The notes under the pieces: model-generated
Told to the model about the DNA's origin: nothing
What the model saw: only the letters and a program-made list of their open reading frames with translations
The model's database searches: none
Program-made: the position numbers and the translations under genes
DNA from: Planctomycetaceae bacterium
Lineage (GTDB): Bacteria; Planctomycetota; Planctomycetia; Pirellulales; Thermoguttaceae
NCBI GenBank assembly: GCA_031276415.1
Contig: JAISNF010000477.1
Coordinates: forward strand, 1 to 12,906
Direction: 5' to 3'
DNA: 12,906 nt
Part shown: positions 1-6,110 of the stretch, in pieces
Position numbering within the stretch: the stretch's first letter is position 1
Layout: every line of letters starts with the position of its first letter

Positions 1-187
1 AAAAACGCGTGCAATTAACCTATTTACACGTGTAATTAACTCATTTACATGTGTAATTAACTCATTTACATGTGTAATTAACTCATTTACACGTGTAATT
101 AACTCATTTACACGTGTAATTAACCTATTTACACGTGTAATTAACTCATTTACACGTGTAATTAACCTATTTACATGTGTAATTGAC
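1..187. repeat. 21-bp tandem array with phased palindromes
   Basis: About nine units with a strict 21-bp period. Each unit centres on TTACACGTGTAA, a perfect 12-bp palindrome (cores at 24, 87, 108, 129 and 150), or on the one-base variant TTACATGTGTAA (45, 66, 171). Spacers alternate between CTCATT and CCTATT types. A degenerate unit lies at 1-14, so the array may extend beyond the window edge. It is rich in TAA and codes for nothing. A 21-bp period puts every palindrome on the same DNA face, which suits a multi-site protein target, but a neutral minisatellite is equally possible. Confidence 0.9.
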
Positions 188-200
188 CTTTTGAGATTTA

Positions 201-265
201 TGAAATTCTAAAAATCACAAATTTTTTATTAACCACAGAGAACACAGGGAGCGCAGAGAAGAAAG
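201..265 (+). repeat. AACCACAGAG element, left half (copy A)
   Basis: Contains GAAATTCTAAAAATCACAAA, then TTATTAACCACAGAGAACAC and further CACAGAG-like words. It matches the left arms of the fuller copies near 5261 and 11466. No right arm (CTCTGTGGTTAA...GTTACC) follows, so it is a half element. It runs straight into the heptad module at 264. Confidence 0.75.
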
Positions 266-299
266 TGGAGGGTGAATAGTGGAGAGTTTCGCAATGCGG
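264..299 (+). repeat. Heptad-repeat module (left arm only)
   Basis: Successive 7-mers AGTGGAG, GGTGAAT and AGTGGAG are followed by the core AGTTTCGCAATGCGG. The same core and heptads occur at 10165-10315 and 12656-12765, where they form the left arm of a long hairpin. The matching right arm is absent here. Confidence 0.7.
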
Positions 300-327
300 G
301 ACTATTATTTGGCGGGATTATTATTTG
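296..327. repeat. 16-bp direct tandem duplication
   Basis: GCGGGACTATTATTTG (296-311) is followed at once by GCGGGATTATTATTTG (312-327), with one difference. The first unit begins inside the heptad-module core, so this looks like a local duplication of the module's inner edge. Confidence 0.75.
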
Positions 328-333
328 GTAGTC

Positions 334-395
334 AACCTTTTGCCGCAAAGGTTGGTCGGCGTACTCGCCAATAGTAACCCTGTTGCTGTTCCCGA
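334..395 (+). repeat. Double-hairpin element, copy 1
   Basis: Stem-loop 1 is AACCTTT-TGCCGC-AAAGGTT (334-353). Stem-loop 2 follows directly around CGGCG-TACT-CGCC (about 357-369). A less structured tail contains GTTGCTGTTCCCGAT. An inverted homologue lies at about 2236-2306; there stem 1 reads AATGTTT/AAACATT, so two base pairs differ in a compensatory manner. The element lies about 200 nt upstream of rpsR. It could be part of a leader RNA, but the second copy downstream of argB argues for a dispersed structured repeat. Confidence 0.7.
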
Positions 396-594
396 TAAAA
401 CGAATAACGGTAAATAAATGAAAAAAAATCCGCTAATTTGCTGTGACCTCGCCTTGAATAAATGAAAAAAAACGGTAAACTACTTCGGTCATTCGGGACT
501 ATTTGAAAATAGTTGTGTAAAAAACAAACCACTCCCGAATGTTTTGTTTTTCCATTTTTGCCAAAATCACAAGAATTAAACAAGGAAAAAAACA
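396..594. other. Gene-free stretch upstream of rpsR
   Basis: No convincing gene is seen. AATAAATGAAAAAAAA occurs twice (413-428 and 457-472), each copy near an ACGGTAAA word. A small ACTATTT/AATAGT inverted repeat lies near 498-514. The rpsR promoter must lie in or upstream of this stretch, but no convincing -35/-10 pair could be fixed by eye. Confidence 0.5.
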
Positions 595-870
595 ATGCCT
601 CGATTCAAAAAATCGAAATTCAAACAACGCAAACGAGCCAAAGCAAAAGTTCGCGGTAAAAAGAAAGATCCATTGGTCGTCAATGGTCAACGCCCACATC
701 CAATGTTCGTTGATTACAAAGATATCGAACTCCTCAAAAAATTGACGAGCCGACAAGGAAAAATTATCAGCCGCCGTAAAACCGGTTGCTCCGCAGTCAG
801 CCAACACGCTGTCGCCGCCGCAATCAAACGAGCAAGATTTATGGCATTGCTCCCATACGTATCCGATTAA
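595..870 (+). CDS. rpsR: 30S ribosomal protein bS18
   Basis: This 91-residue basic protein belongs to the bS18 family, which sits on the platform of the 30S subunit near bS6 and binds 16S rRNA. The family core is clear from about residue 39: [12 protein letters not shown], then [10 protein letters not shown], then a C-terminal block [15 protein letters not shown]. Residues 1-36 form a very basic Lys/Arg extension, making it longer than the roughly 75-residue E. coli protein. The start is supported by AAGGA at 582-586, 8 nt upstream of ATG. The usual partners rpsF, ssb and rplI are not adjacent in the window; argB follows after 39 nt in the same direction, so the two may be cotranscribed. Confidence 0.95.
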   Translation: MPRFKKSKFKQRKRAKAKVRGKKKDPLVVNGQRPHPMFVDYKDIELLKKLTSRQGKIISRRKTGCSAVSQHAVAAAIKRARFMALLPYVSD

Positions 871-909
871 ATTTACGTTGACTTTAAACCTCTTACTCTT
901 TCACTTCCC

Positions 910-1803
910 ATGACAATGGACAAAGCGATGGAAAAAGCGGATGTGTTGATTGAAGCCATGAAGTGGATTCGTCAACATCGGGGTAAGATTAGTGTTATTA
1001 AGATTGGCGGCAGTCTTATGGAAGACGAATCCGCAATGATGCATTTATTGCTGGATATTGTCTTTATGGAATCGGTTGGTATGAAGCCTGTACTGGTTCA
1101 CGGCGGCGGTGCAGCAATTAGCAAAGCAATGAGCGATGCGGGATTGGAACCGCGTTTTGTGCAAGGACGGCGTTACACTGATGACGCCTCGCTGGAAATT
1201 GTCAAACGTGTTCTCGGTAAAGAAATTAACGAACACCTCGTTTCGAAAATCAATACGTTTGAAGGTCAGGCACAATCATTGAGTGTTTGTTTTGGGACGA
1301 ATGTTCTTTATGGTGAAAAGTTGTTGCTCAAGGATGAAACCGGTACGGCAATTGACATGGGATTGGTTGGTACGGTAACACGTGTTGATGTGGAGCCGAT
1401 CAAGCATTTGTGTGATCATTGGATTGTTCCGGTAATTCCGTCTATTGCTCTGATGGACGACAACAGCGGTCAGGCTTTGAACATCAACGCCGATACTGCG
1501 GCAACCGCAATTGCCAAAGAATTGCAAGCGGAAAAACTTGTTTATGTGAGTGAAGTGAATGGAGTCCGAACCGATCCGAATGATCCCAAGTCAATGATTG
1601 ATTCGATTACAGTGGAAAAGGCTCGTGAAATGCTTGCTTCTGGAGCGATTGTTGGGGGAATGATTCCGAAAATTCAAGCATGTCTTGAAACTCTGGAACG
1701 CGGAGTGCAAAAAATTCACATTATCAATGGACGTTTGCGGCATTCCCTTCTGCTCGAAATTTTTACCAGCATGGGTGTTGGTACGGAAATCACAAACCGC
1801 TGA
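910..1803 (+). CDS. argB: Acetylglutamate kinase
   Basis: ArgB phosphorylates N-acetyl-L-glutamate with ATP, the second step of arginine biosynthesis, in the cytoplasm. Amino-acid-kinase motifs appear in order: VIKIGGSL with catalytic K31; HGGG at 64-67; GRRYTD with substrate-binding R88; NINAD with N191 and D195; and VGGMIPK with K254. At 297 residues it is full length. An N-terminal helix precedes the first strand, and the C-terminus ends LLLEIFTSMGVGTEI. Both are features of the hexameric, arginine-inhibited class, so feedback inhibition by arginine is inferred. VSEVNGV (213-219) stands where LTDVxGV is more usual. No Shine-Dalgarno sequence precedes the ATG at 910; the ATG at 916 is an alternative start. 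Confidence 0.97.
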   Translation: MTMDKAMEKADVLIEAMKWIRQHRGKISVIKIGGSLMEDESAMMHLLLDIVFMESVGMKPVLVHGGGAAISKAMSDAGLEPRFVQGRRYTDDASLEIVKRVLGKEINEHLVSKINTFEGQAQSLSVCFGTNVLYGEKLLLKDETGTAIDMGLVGTVTRVDVEPIKHLCDHWIVPVIPSIALMDDNSGQALNINADTAATAIAKELQAEKLVYVSEVNGVRTDPNDPKSMIDSITVEKAREMLASGAIVGGMIPKIQACLETLERGVQKIHIINGRLRHSLLLEIFTSMGVGTEITNR

Positions 1804-1819
1804 ACAACAATTACCGGCT

Positions 1820-1870
1820 GCGAAATTCTAAAAAATACAAATTCATTTTTATTAATCACAGAGAAAAAGA
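1820..1870 (+). repeat. AACCACAGAG element, left end (copy B)
   Basis: GCGAAATTCTAAAAAATACA is followed by TTTTTATTAATCACAGAGAA, the left arm of the dispersed element with one change (AATCACAG). It begins 17 nt after the argB stop. The right arm is missing. Confidence 0.7.
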
Positions 1871-1952
1871 AAACTGTCCTATAAAACCGATTTACAACCT
1901 GTTTTTGCCCTTTTTCCCGTGTTTTTGGGACAAAAACGGCAAATTTCCGGCT

Positions 1953-2036
1953 TTTTAGTGTTTACTTTTGACCAATCGGTAATCACTTTTTTGCAATCGG
2001 TAGTCACTTTTTGGCTATTACTAATCACCTTTTGGC
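1953..2036. repeat. 21-bp tandem repeat, 3-4 units
   Basis: Units lie at 1974-1994, 1995-2015 and 2016-2036, with a degenerate one at 1953-1973. The shared pattern is AATCGGTARTCACTTTTTGGC. Read on the minus strand it would encode a KVITD-type seven-residue repeat in a 76-codon open frame, but no family or ribosome site supports a gene. Upstream at 1901-1937, GTTTTTG/CAAAAAC arms form a possible hairpin downstream of argB. Confidence 0.75.
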
Positions 2037-2050
2037 GATAATTTCGCCCG

Positions 2051-2089
2051 CGAAACTCGCCACTATCAACTATCAACTCTCCACTAAAT
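2051..2089 (-). repeat. Heptad-repeat module (inverted, one arm)
   Basis: Heptads ACTCGCC, ACTATCA, ACTATCA, ACTCTCC and ACTAAAT follow a CGAA core remnant. This is the reverse complement of the heptads at 264-299, so the two modules face each other across rpsR-argB. Confidence 0.7.
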
Positions 2090-2090
2090 C

Positions 2091-2215
2091 TGACCCCACA
2101 AGGGGTCAAATATTTATAGCCCCGAATGTTGCGTTTTTATATGCGACCCCGTAAGGGGTCGAATATAAATAAAATTTCCGTTTGTTCTATAAATATGTGA
2201 CCCCTTGCGGGGTCT
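2091..2215. repeat. Three regularly spaced GACCCC/GGGGTC hairpins
   Basis: Stem-loops lie at 2091-2108 (loop ACAA), 2144-2161 (loop GTAA) and 2199-2214 (loop TTGC, which is GCAA on the minus strand). Each has a 6-7 bp G+C stem and a 4-nt loop. Centres are 53 and 54 bp apart, separated by A+T-rich spacers containing TATTTATAG- and TATAAATA-like words. The outermost pair changes from T-A to C-G between the first two, keeping the pairing. The organisation resembles REP-type repeats. Confidence 0.8.
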
Positions 2216-2235
2216 AATTTACCCAACATTTCGTC

Positions 2236-2306
2236 CGAAGGGTGATCAGGAACAACAACCGATTCCCTGTCGGCGAGTACGCCGACCAATGTTTACGGCG
2301 AAACAT
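2236..2306 (-). repeat. Double-hairpin element, copy 2 (inverted)
   Basis: On the minus strand it reads stem-loop AATGTTT-CGCCGT-AAACATT, then GGTCGGCGTACTCGCC, then a tail with GTTGTTGTTCCTGAT. The 18-bp block TTGGTCGGCGTACTCGCC is identical to copy 1 (352-369). The first stem differs at two base pairs, both compensated. Confidence 0.7.
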
Positions 2307-2319
2307 TTAAACAGATTAC

Positions 2320-2545
2320 ATAACAAATAATGTGTTTGTTACAAAGTGGAAAAAACTCAACGCCGAGAAACGGCAACAGAAATATCGCTACTAGATTAGG
2401 AGCGACACGTCTGTTAAGAAATGCTTATTCCCACCGACAAAAGTGGTGCATTACAATTGTAAAATGTAATGCTGAATTATACCCATAGTATTTCACGCGA
2501 CGCTCCCTTAGCGGGAGCAACGTAACTTTGAAATACTATAGTAAT
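2320..2545. repeat. Cluster of intergenic stem-loops, no gene
   Basis: Visible pairings are AACAAA/TTTGTT (near 2323-2341), GCATTACA-N9-TGTAATGC (2448-2472), and a nested structure with outer arms ATAGTATTTCA (2485-2495) and TGAAATACTAT (2529-2539) around GCTCCC-TTAGC-GGGAGC (2502-2518). The outer 11-bp arms are perfect. No known structured-RNA class is recognised. It may be one composite repeat or an undescribed small RNA. Confidence 0.6.
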
Positions 2546-2635
2546 CTTCTACCCGAAAAATCCGGTTGTCATGTAAAAAACTACAGTTCGCCTAAGCGAC
2601 TTAACAGTTGTTGACGTACTCGATTTTTTTTAATA

Positions 2636-2653
2636 CCCGAACAAAAATTCGGG
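2636..2653 (+). terminator. Possible terminator hairpin
   Basis: CCCGAA-CAAAAA-TTCGGG is followed by CAATTTATTTTT, a weak T-rich tract on the plus strand. It lies between convergent argB and trxA, but about 830 nt beyond argB, so it may not serve either gene. Confidence 0.35.
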
Positions 2654-2800
2654 CAATTTATTTTTCAAAATGTAACTTGGTCTCCAAAATTTAAAAATAA
2701 AAATTCAGAAATTAATTGTTCGTGATTATACATGACCCGTTAAATCTGTCAACACCAAAACATTTTTTCGTCTGTTTTATTGTTTCGTATTCTCGAAATC

Positions 2801-2879
2801 ATCTGCGACTATCTGCGTCATCTGCGGACAAATTTAAAAAATCATCTGCGATAATTGGTGTCATCTGCGGACAAATTTA
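2801..2879. repeat. ATCTGCG repeat cluster abutting trxA
   Basis: Five copies of ATCTGCG start at 2801, 2811, 2820, 2844 and 2863. A 20-bp unit GTCATCTGCGGACAAATTTA is present twice, at 2817-2836 and 2860-2879. The second ends exactly on the trxA stop codon (TTA at 2877-2879, TAA on the minus strand). The same word forms the outer arms of the structure at 10123-10327. Confidence 0.8.
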
Positions 2880-3203
2880 TGTTGAGGCGTTTTCGATAGC
2901 GGTTTTTAAGTTTGCCGCCTGCTGCAATCCAACCAGCCGATTAATAATCTGACCGTCCTTGAACAAAATCAATGTCGGAATACTCGAAATATCGTACTTG
3001 ACCGCCAACGGCTGAAATTGATCCGCATCAACCTTAATAATTTTCGCACTGTCCCCAATCTCAACAGCAAGAGCGTCAAGAATAGGACCTTGCATTCGAC
3101 ACGGTCCACACCACGTCGCAAAAAAATCAACCAACACAACCCCCGATTGAATTATACTATTAAACTCAACTTCAGATTCAATAACCAAAACATGTTCACT
3201 CAT
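2877..3203 (-). CDS. trxA: Thioredoxin
   Basis: This 108-residue classical thioredoxin is a cytoplasmic dithiol-disulfide oxidoreductase that is recycled by thioredoxin reductase and reduces target protein disulfides. The active site WCGPC lies at 31-35, the buried Asp at 26, and the cis-Pro in SIPT at 76. These are the same positions as in E. coli Trx1, so the length and register are canonical. There is no signal peptide. AAGGA lies about 8 nt upstream of the ATG. The stop codon coincides with the edge of a dispersed repeat, but the C-terminus has the normal family length, so the repeat has not truncated the protein. No trxB is nearby. Confidence 0.97.
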   Translation of the reverse strand: MSEHVLVIESEVEFNSIIQSGVVLVDFFATWCGPCRMQGPILDALAVEIGDSAKIIKVDADQFQPLAVKYDISSIPTLILFKDGQIINRLVGLQQAANLKTAIENAST

Positions 3204-3525
3204 AAAATAATCCTTTCATTAGAAAATTCGTTTAATATAAGTTTGTAAATGCCAAAATAATCAACCGCTTTTATGTTACTATAAAATATTACTCCAGCAA
3301 CAACATTTCTGCTTTTCAGCAACCGGATCAACTATCTCAACTGAATTTTATTATAGCCAATTTACAACAAGCGTAAAGAGAAAACAAAGAAGAAATTCTT
3401 AACTATTTACGAAGTAGAATTTTATTTTGTTCACAAATTGATACAACAAGTATAATCAATTTGATGTGAAAATTAAGTTTAATCGGAATATTAAGAATAA
3501 TCGCTAAGGTAACTCCCCATTTTTT
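3204..3525. other. Spacer between trxA and the secreted-protein gene
   Basis: A+T-rich, with no gene seen. It holds the candidate trxA promoter and a short GGTAACTCCCC word (3508-3518) that resembles the terminal GGTAACT of the dispersed inverted-repeat element. That word lies just past the stop codon of the 538-residue gene. No terminator hairpin was recognised. Confidence 0.45.
3350..3377 (-). promoter_or_regulatory. Candidate sigma70-type promoter for trxA
   Basis: On the minus strand TTTACG (3372-3377) and a perfect TATAAT (3350-3355) are separated by 16 nt. It would leave a leader of roughly 140 nt before the trxA ATG. The -10 is strong and the -35 only partial. This is a motif-based inference. 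Confidence 0.4.
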
Positions 3526-5142
3526 TCAACGTAAAGAACCTTGTTTTAATAGCGTCGGATCAATTTTGATCGGCGATTGTGTAATGTCGGAAGTCGTTCC
3601 GTTATAAATGTTTCGAATACGAACCATAATAAAAAACGGGTTCAAATCCAACGAAGTCAGAAACCACCAATATTCGCCGTTATTACGGAGATTGATGGCA
3701 ATCGGTTGCCAAGGTCCTTGCTCGGAAGAACCGCGTAATATATCAATTTGTGACTCTTGCCAAGGTACGTCGCCAACATTCCATTTGACAATAATCTGCG
3801 GTTGAGTCGATGTGTTGTTCAATGAAATTCCCGTAATACTGCCGGCAACCGGTAATCTCGACTCCGTTGACGGCGTGACCGGTTGCCCAATAACCGACCG
3901 CTCAATATCAAATCGCCCAACAACAGATCGTGTATTGGCAGAATCTATTGTCGCCGAATTTATTGTCGCCGAAGTTTTCGGAACAGTTTTTGTAATTTCA
4001 ACCGGTAAACCTCCTTCAAAAAATGTTCCCATATTTGCCAGAAGTTCTTCGGTCATTTTATCCGATTCGTTTGAAATAACCTCATCCTTTATTTGTTGCG
4101 ATTTTTCGGCAACCTTTCCGTCCGGCGATATAAGAATCGGAATCGGAATATCCTTTTTATTCATATCCTTTTTATTCGTATCATTTTTATTCGTATCCTT
4201 TTTATTTGTATCACTTTCTTTTGTCTCATTTTTATTTTTCTCTGAAAGATTTTCTATCATTTCCGAATTTTCCGTATCGGATTTTTGTAAAGAGGAATTT
4301 TTTGTTGACTGTTTTGTCCGAACAGGTTTCGGCGGAGTTAAGGGTTGCGGTATTAACGAAATAGAATTTGTTTTGGGAATCGCCGTATTTTCAGGAATAA
4401 CTCTTATAACCGGAGTATTTGGTTGCGGCATTTTTTCATGTTGAACCGGTTTAATTGTTACCGAACTCGTTTTCTCAACCCGATTCCCGACAAAATCCTG
4501 AATAGACGCCCGCAATTCCAGTTGCGACACTCCATTTTCCGGTAAAAACCGGAAACTTCCTTCCAAACCGGAATCCATCACCCGAATATTCCGTGCATCA
4601 ATATTCAACAATGTCCAGTTTTTTTTCAAATTATCGTCCGAACCATTTTTCGAACCAATAGAATTTGAAACGGAAAAATCGGGACGTTTCATTTGAAAAT
4701 GTTGATCTTCGGCTTTCCAAACGACAAATACTTCTCCCGAATCAAGTTGTTTTATTTCCAACGAAAGTTTTGGAGGAGTTGTATCGATCAGGACGCGAAT
4801 AGGAGTATTAGTGGATGATTGTTTTATAACACCGGAAAGTGTGATGGTTCGAAACGCAAACCAATATTCTCCGTCAGTTTCGGTTTTGAACCCGAATTTT
4901 CCGTTTTCCAACGGTTTCCGGTCAAAAGAACGCCAATGAACGCCGCGATTTTGGGAATACAAAAGTTCCACTTCTTTGATTGGATCGGCAGAACGATCAG
5001 GACGAACCTCAAAAGGAATCGTCAATTCCCGTGTTTTCGCCGGAATTAGTTCCGAAACGTTTTGAGCAAACACAAAACTTGTGGAACAAAACGGAATAAA
5101 TAACAGAATACTAAAAATGTGGAACGCTAAAAAGAACTTCAT
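3526..5142 (-). CDS. Secreted Ig-like protein with low-complexity linker
   Basis: A 538-residue protein of unrecognised family. An N-terminal signal peptide (1-26, hydrophobic core 6-19, likely cleavage after VFA-26) predicts export. Residues about 30-235 look like two beta-sandwich/Ig-like domains: IPFEVRPDRSADPIKEVELLYS resembles repeats in planctomycete surface or periplasmic proteins. Residues about 240-360 are a Ser/Thr/Pro/Lys/Asn-rich linker with an NKKDT-type pentapeptide repeat. The C-terminal ~110 residues form another predicted beta domain with several Trp (VKWNVGDVPWQES, GEYWWFL). No catalytic motif is seen. A GGAG site precedes the ATG. A structural or binding role at the cell surface or in the periplasm is inferred. 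Confidence 0.8.
   Translation of the reverse strand: MKFFLAFHIFSILLFIPFCSTSFVFAQNVSELIPAKTRELTIPFEVRPDRSADPIKEVELLYSQNRGVHWRSFDRKPLENGKFGFKTETDGEYWFAFRTITLSGVIKQSSTNTPIRVLIDTTPPKLSLEIKQLDSGEVFVVWKAEDQHFQMKRPDFSVSNSIGSKNGSDDNLKKNWTLLNIDARNIRVMDSGLEGSFRFLPENGVSQLELRASIQDFVGNRVEKTSSVTIKPVQHEKMPQPNTPVIRVIPENTAIPKTNSISLIPQPLTPPKPVRTKQSTKNSSLQKSDTENSEMIENLSEKNKNETKESDTNKKDTNKNDTNKKDMNKKDIPIPILISPDGKVAEKSQQIKDEVISNESDKMTEELLANMGTFFEGGLPVEITKTVPKTSATINSATIDSANTRSVVGRFDIERSVIGQPVTPSTESRLPVAGSITGISLNNTSTQPQIIVKWNVGDVPWQESQIDILRGSSEQGPWQPIAINLRNNGEYWWFLTSLDLNPFFIMVRIRNIYNGTTSDITQSPIKIDPTLLKQGSLR
4151..4240 (-). repeat. 15-bp coding minisatellite
   Basis: Four clear 15-bp units of TCCTTTTTATTCGTA type (4151-4210) and two decayed ones (to about 4240) lie inside the secreted-protein gene. 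The period is a multiple of three. On the coding strand it gives the pentapeptide D-T/M-N-K-K/N, so copy number can change without a frameshift. Confidence 0.8.
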
Positions 5143-5260
5143 AAATTTCTCCTCAATAAATTGCCTAGACTATTTATTTATCCAAGAAATTTAATCTGTT
5201 CTATAATTTTGATGAAAGATTACGGAGATTGGCAATCACACCGATTTTACCGCTCCGTTT

Positions 5261-5529
5261 AGGAATTTTTTAAAAAATACAAATTTATTTTTATTAACCA
5301 CAGAGGACACAGAGAACACAGAGTGAATTTTTAATTGGAATCAAAAGATTATTTAATTTTATAATGATTTTTGATCTAAAATAACTTTTTAAAATTAAAA
5401 TTTCTTCTCTGTGAACTCTGTGTTCTCTGTGGTTAAATAATCTGTGGTTAAATAATCTGTGCTTAAATAAAAAGGCGGTTATTAGAAGTTACCATTTGTA
5501 TATTCTGTGGTCAATAAAATAGACAGTTA
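5261..5529. repeat. AACCACAGAG inverted-repeat element (copy C)
   Basis: The left arm, GGAATTTTTTAAAAAATACA then TTATTAACCACAGAGGACAC, is answered by an inverted right arm, CTGTGTTCTCTGTGGTTAA, and a terminal AGAAGTTACC (to 5493). A second right end (TCTGTGGTCAATAAAATAGA then CAGTTAC) follows at 5505-5530 and overlaps the aroK stop codon at 5527-5529. The interior includes TTTTTAATTGGAATC, shared with copy E. There is no ORF, so it is MITE-like. Confidence 0.75.
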
Positions 5530-6063
5530 CTTATTGTCGGCTTGATAATGAGCAATAATTTTATCGGTGATTTCAACAGGTTTGAGGAAATCAGTTTCGA
5601 TTATTTCGTGGGCGGTTTCGGCGTAGAGAGGCTTGCGTTTTTCAAGCAAACTAACAATTTCGTCCAACTGCGTTAATGACGTTAAATTCGGGCGCATTGT
5701 CGCCGATGCCGAATCGCCTTGAATACGGTAAAGAATTGTTTTCGGTGCCGCCGTAAGCCAAACAACATATCCTGCATTTTTAAGCCGATAACATGTTTCC
5801 GGTCGAAGAACAACTCCACCGCCTGTTGCCAAAACAAACTGTTTGGAATCATTCCGTTGCAAAATTTCAACAATAACGGATTCCTCCAAATCGCGAAAAG
5901 CAGATTCACCGTCTTGCGCAAAAATATCCGCAATACTTTTTCCCGCGCGGTGTTCAATTTCCCAATCGGAATCAATAACCGGAATTTGAAGTTGTTCACT
6001 AACTTTTTGGGCAATAGTTGTTTTACCGGTTCCACGATAACCAATTAAAATTAAAGGTTTCAC
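5527..6063 (-). CDS. aroK: Shikimate kinase
   Basis: This cytoplasmic enzyme transfers phosphate from ATP to shikimate 3-OH in the chorismate pathway. At 178 residues it has the full family set: Walker A GYRGTGKT (8-15), DSD at 31-33, shikimate-binding R57 in SAFRDLE, GGG at 81-83, lid arginine R124 in TMRPNL, and R143 in KRKPLY. The start is GTG at 6063, chosen because the protein must begin just before the first strand; no strong ribosome site is visible. It lies 45 nt downstream of the large membrane protein gene on the same strand and is probably cotranscribed and perhaps translationally dependent on it. Its stop codon lies within the end of a dispersed repeat. Confidence 0.95.
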   Translation of the reverse strand: MKPLILIGYRGTGKTTIAQKVSEQLQIPVIDSDWEIEHRAGKSIADIFAQDGESAFRDLEESVIVEILQRNDSKQFVLATGGGVVLRPETCYRLKNAGYVVWLTAAPKTILYRIQGDSASATMRPNLTSLTQLDEIVSLLEKRKPLYAETAHEIIETDFLKPVEITDKIIAHYQADNK

Positions 6064-6080
6064 TGTAATTACTTATTCTT

Positions 6081-6110
6081 ATTGTATTTTAATTTATTGT
6101 ACTTTAATTT
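6081..6110. repeat. 15-bp tandem duplication at a gene 3' end
   Basis: ATTGTATTTTAATTT is followed by ATTGTACTTTAATTT. The second unit runs into the stop codon of the large membrane protein (6109-6111), in the 45-nt gap before aroK. Confidence 0.7.

Noticed and set aside
1..187. CRISPR array at the window start
   Set aside because: The 21-bp period is continuous, with no unique spacers of 30-40 bp between repeats, and no cas gene is present.
332..807. Minus-strand open frames over the rpsR region
   Set aside because: They overlap the unmistakable bS18 gene and the repeats upstream of it, and show no domain or ribosome site.
1879..2109. A 76-codon minus-strand gene with a KVITD-like repeat
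   Set aside because: It is a translation of the 21-bp tandem repeat and heptad module; it has no ribosome site and no family resemblance.
2340..2545. A tRNA or known structured RNA in the argB-trxA spacer
   Set aside because: No cloverleaf with a T-arm GTTCRA motif, and no recognisable 6S, SRP, tmRNA or RNase P signature, was found on either strand.
2716..2952. A 78-codon plus-strand frame overlapping the 3' end of trxA
   Set aside because: It is made of the ATCTGCG repeats plus antisense trxA sequence.
3812..4444. A 210-codon plus-strand frame opposite the secreted-protein gene
   Set aside because: It is a shadow of the low-complexity linker, with repetitive FLFVS-type sequence from the 15-bp minisatellite.
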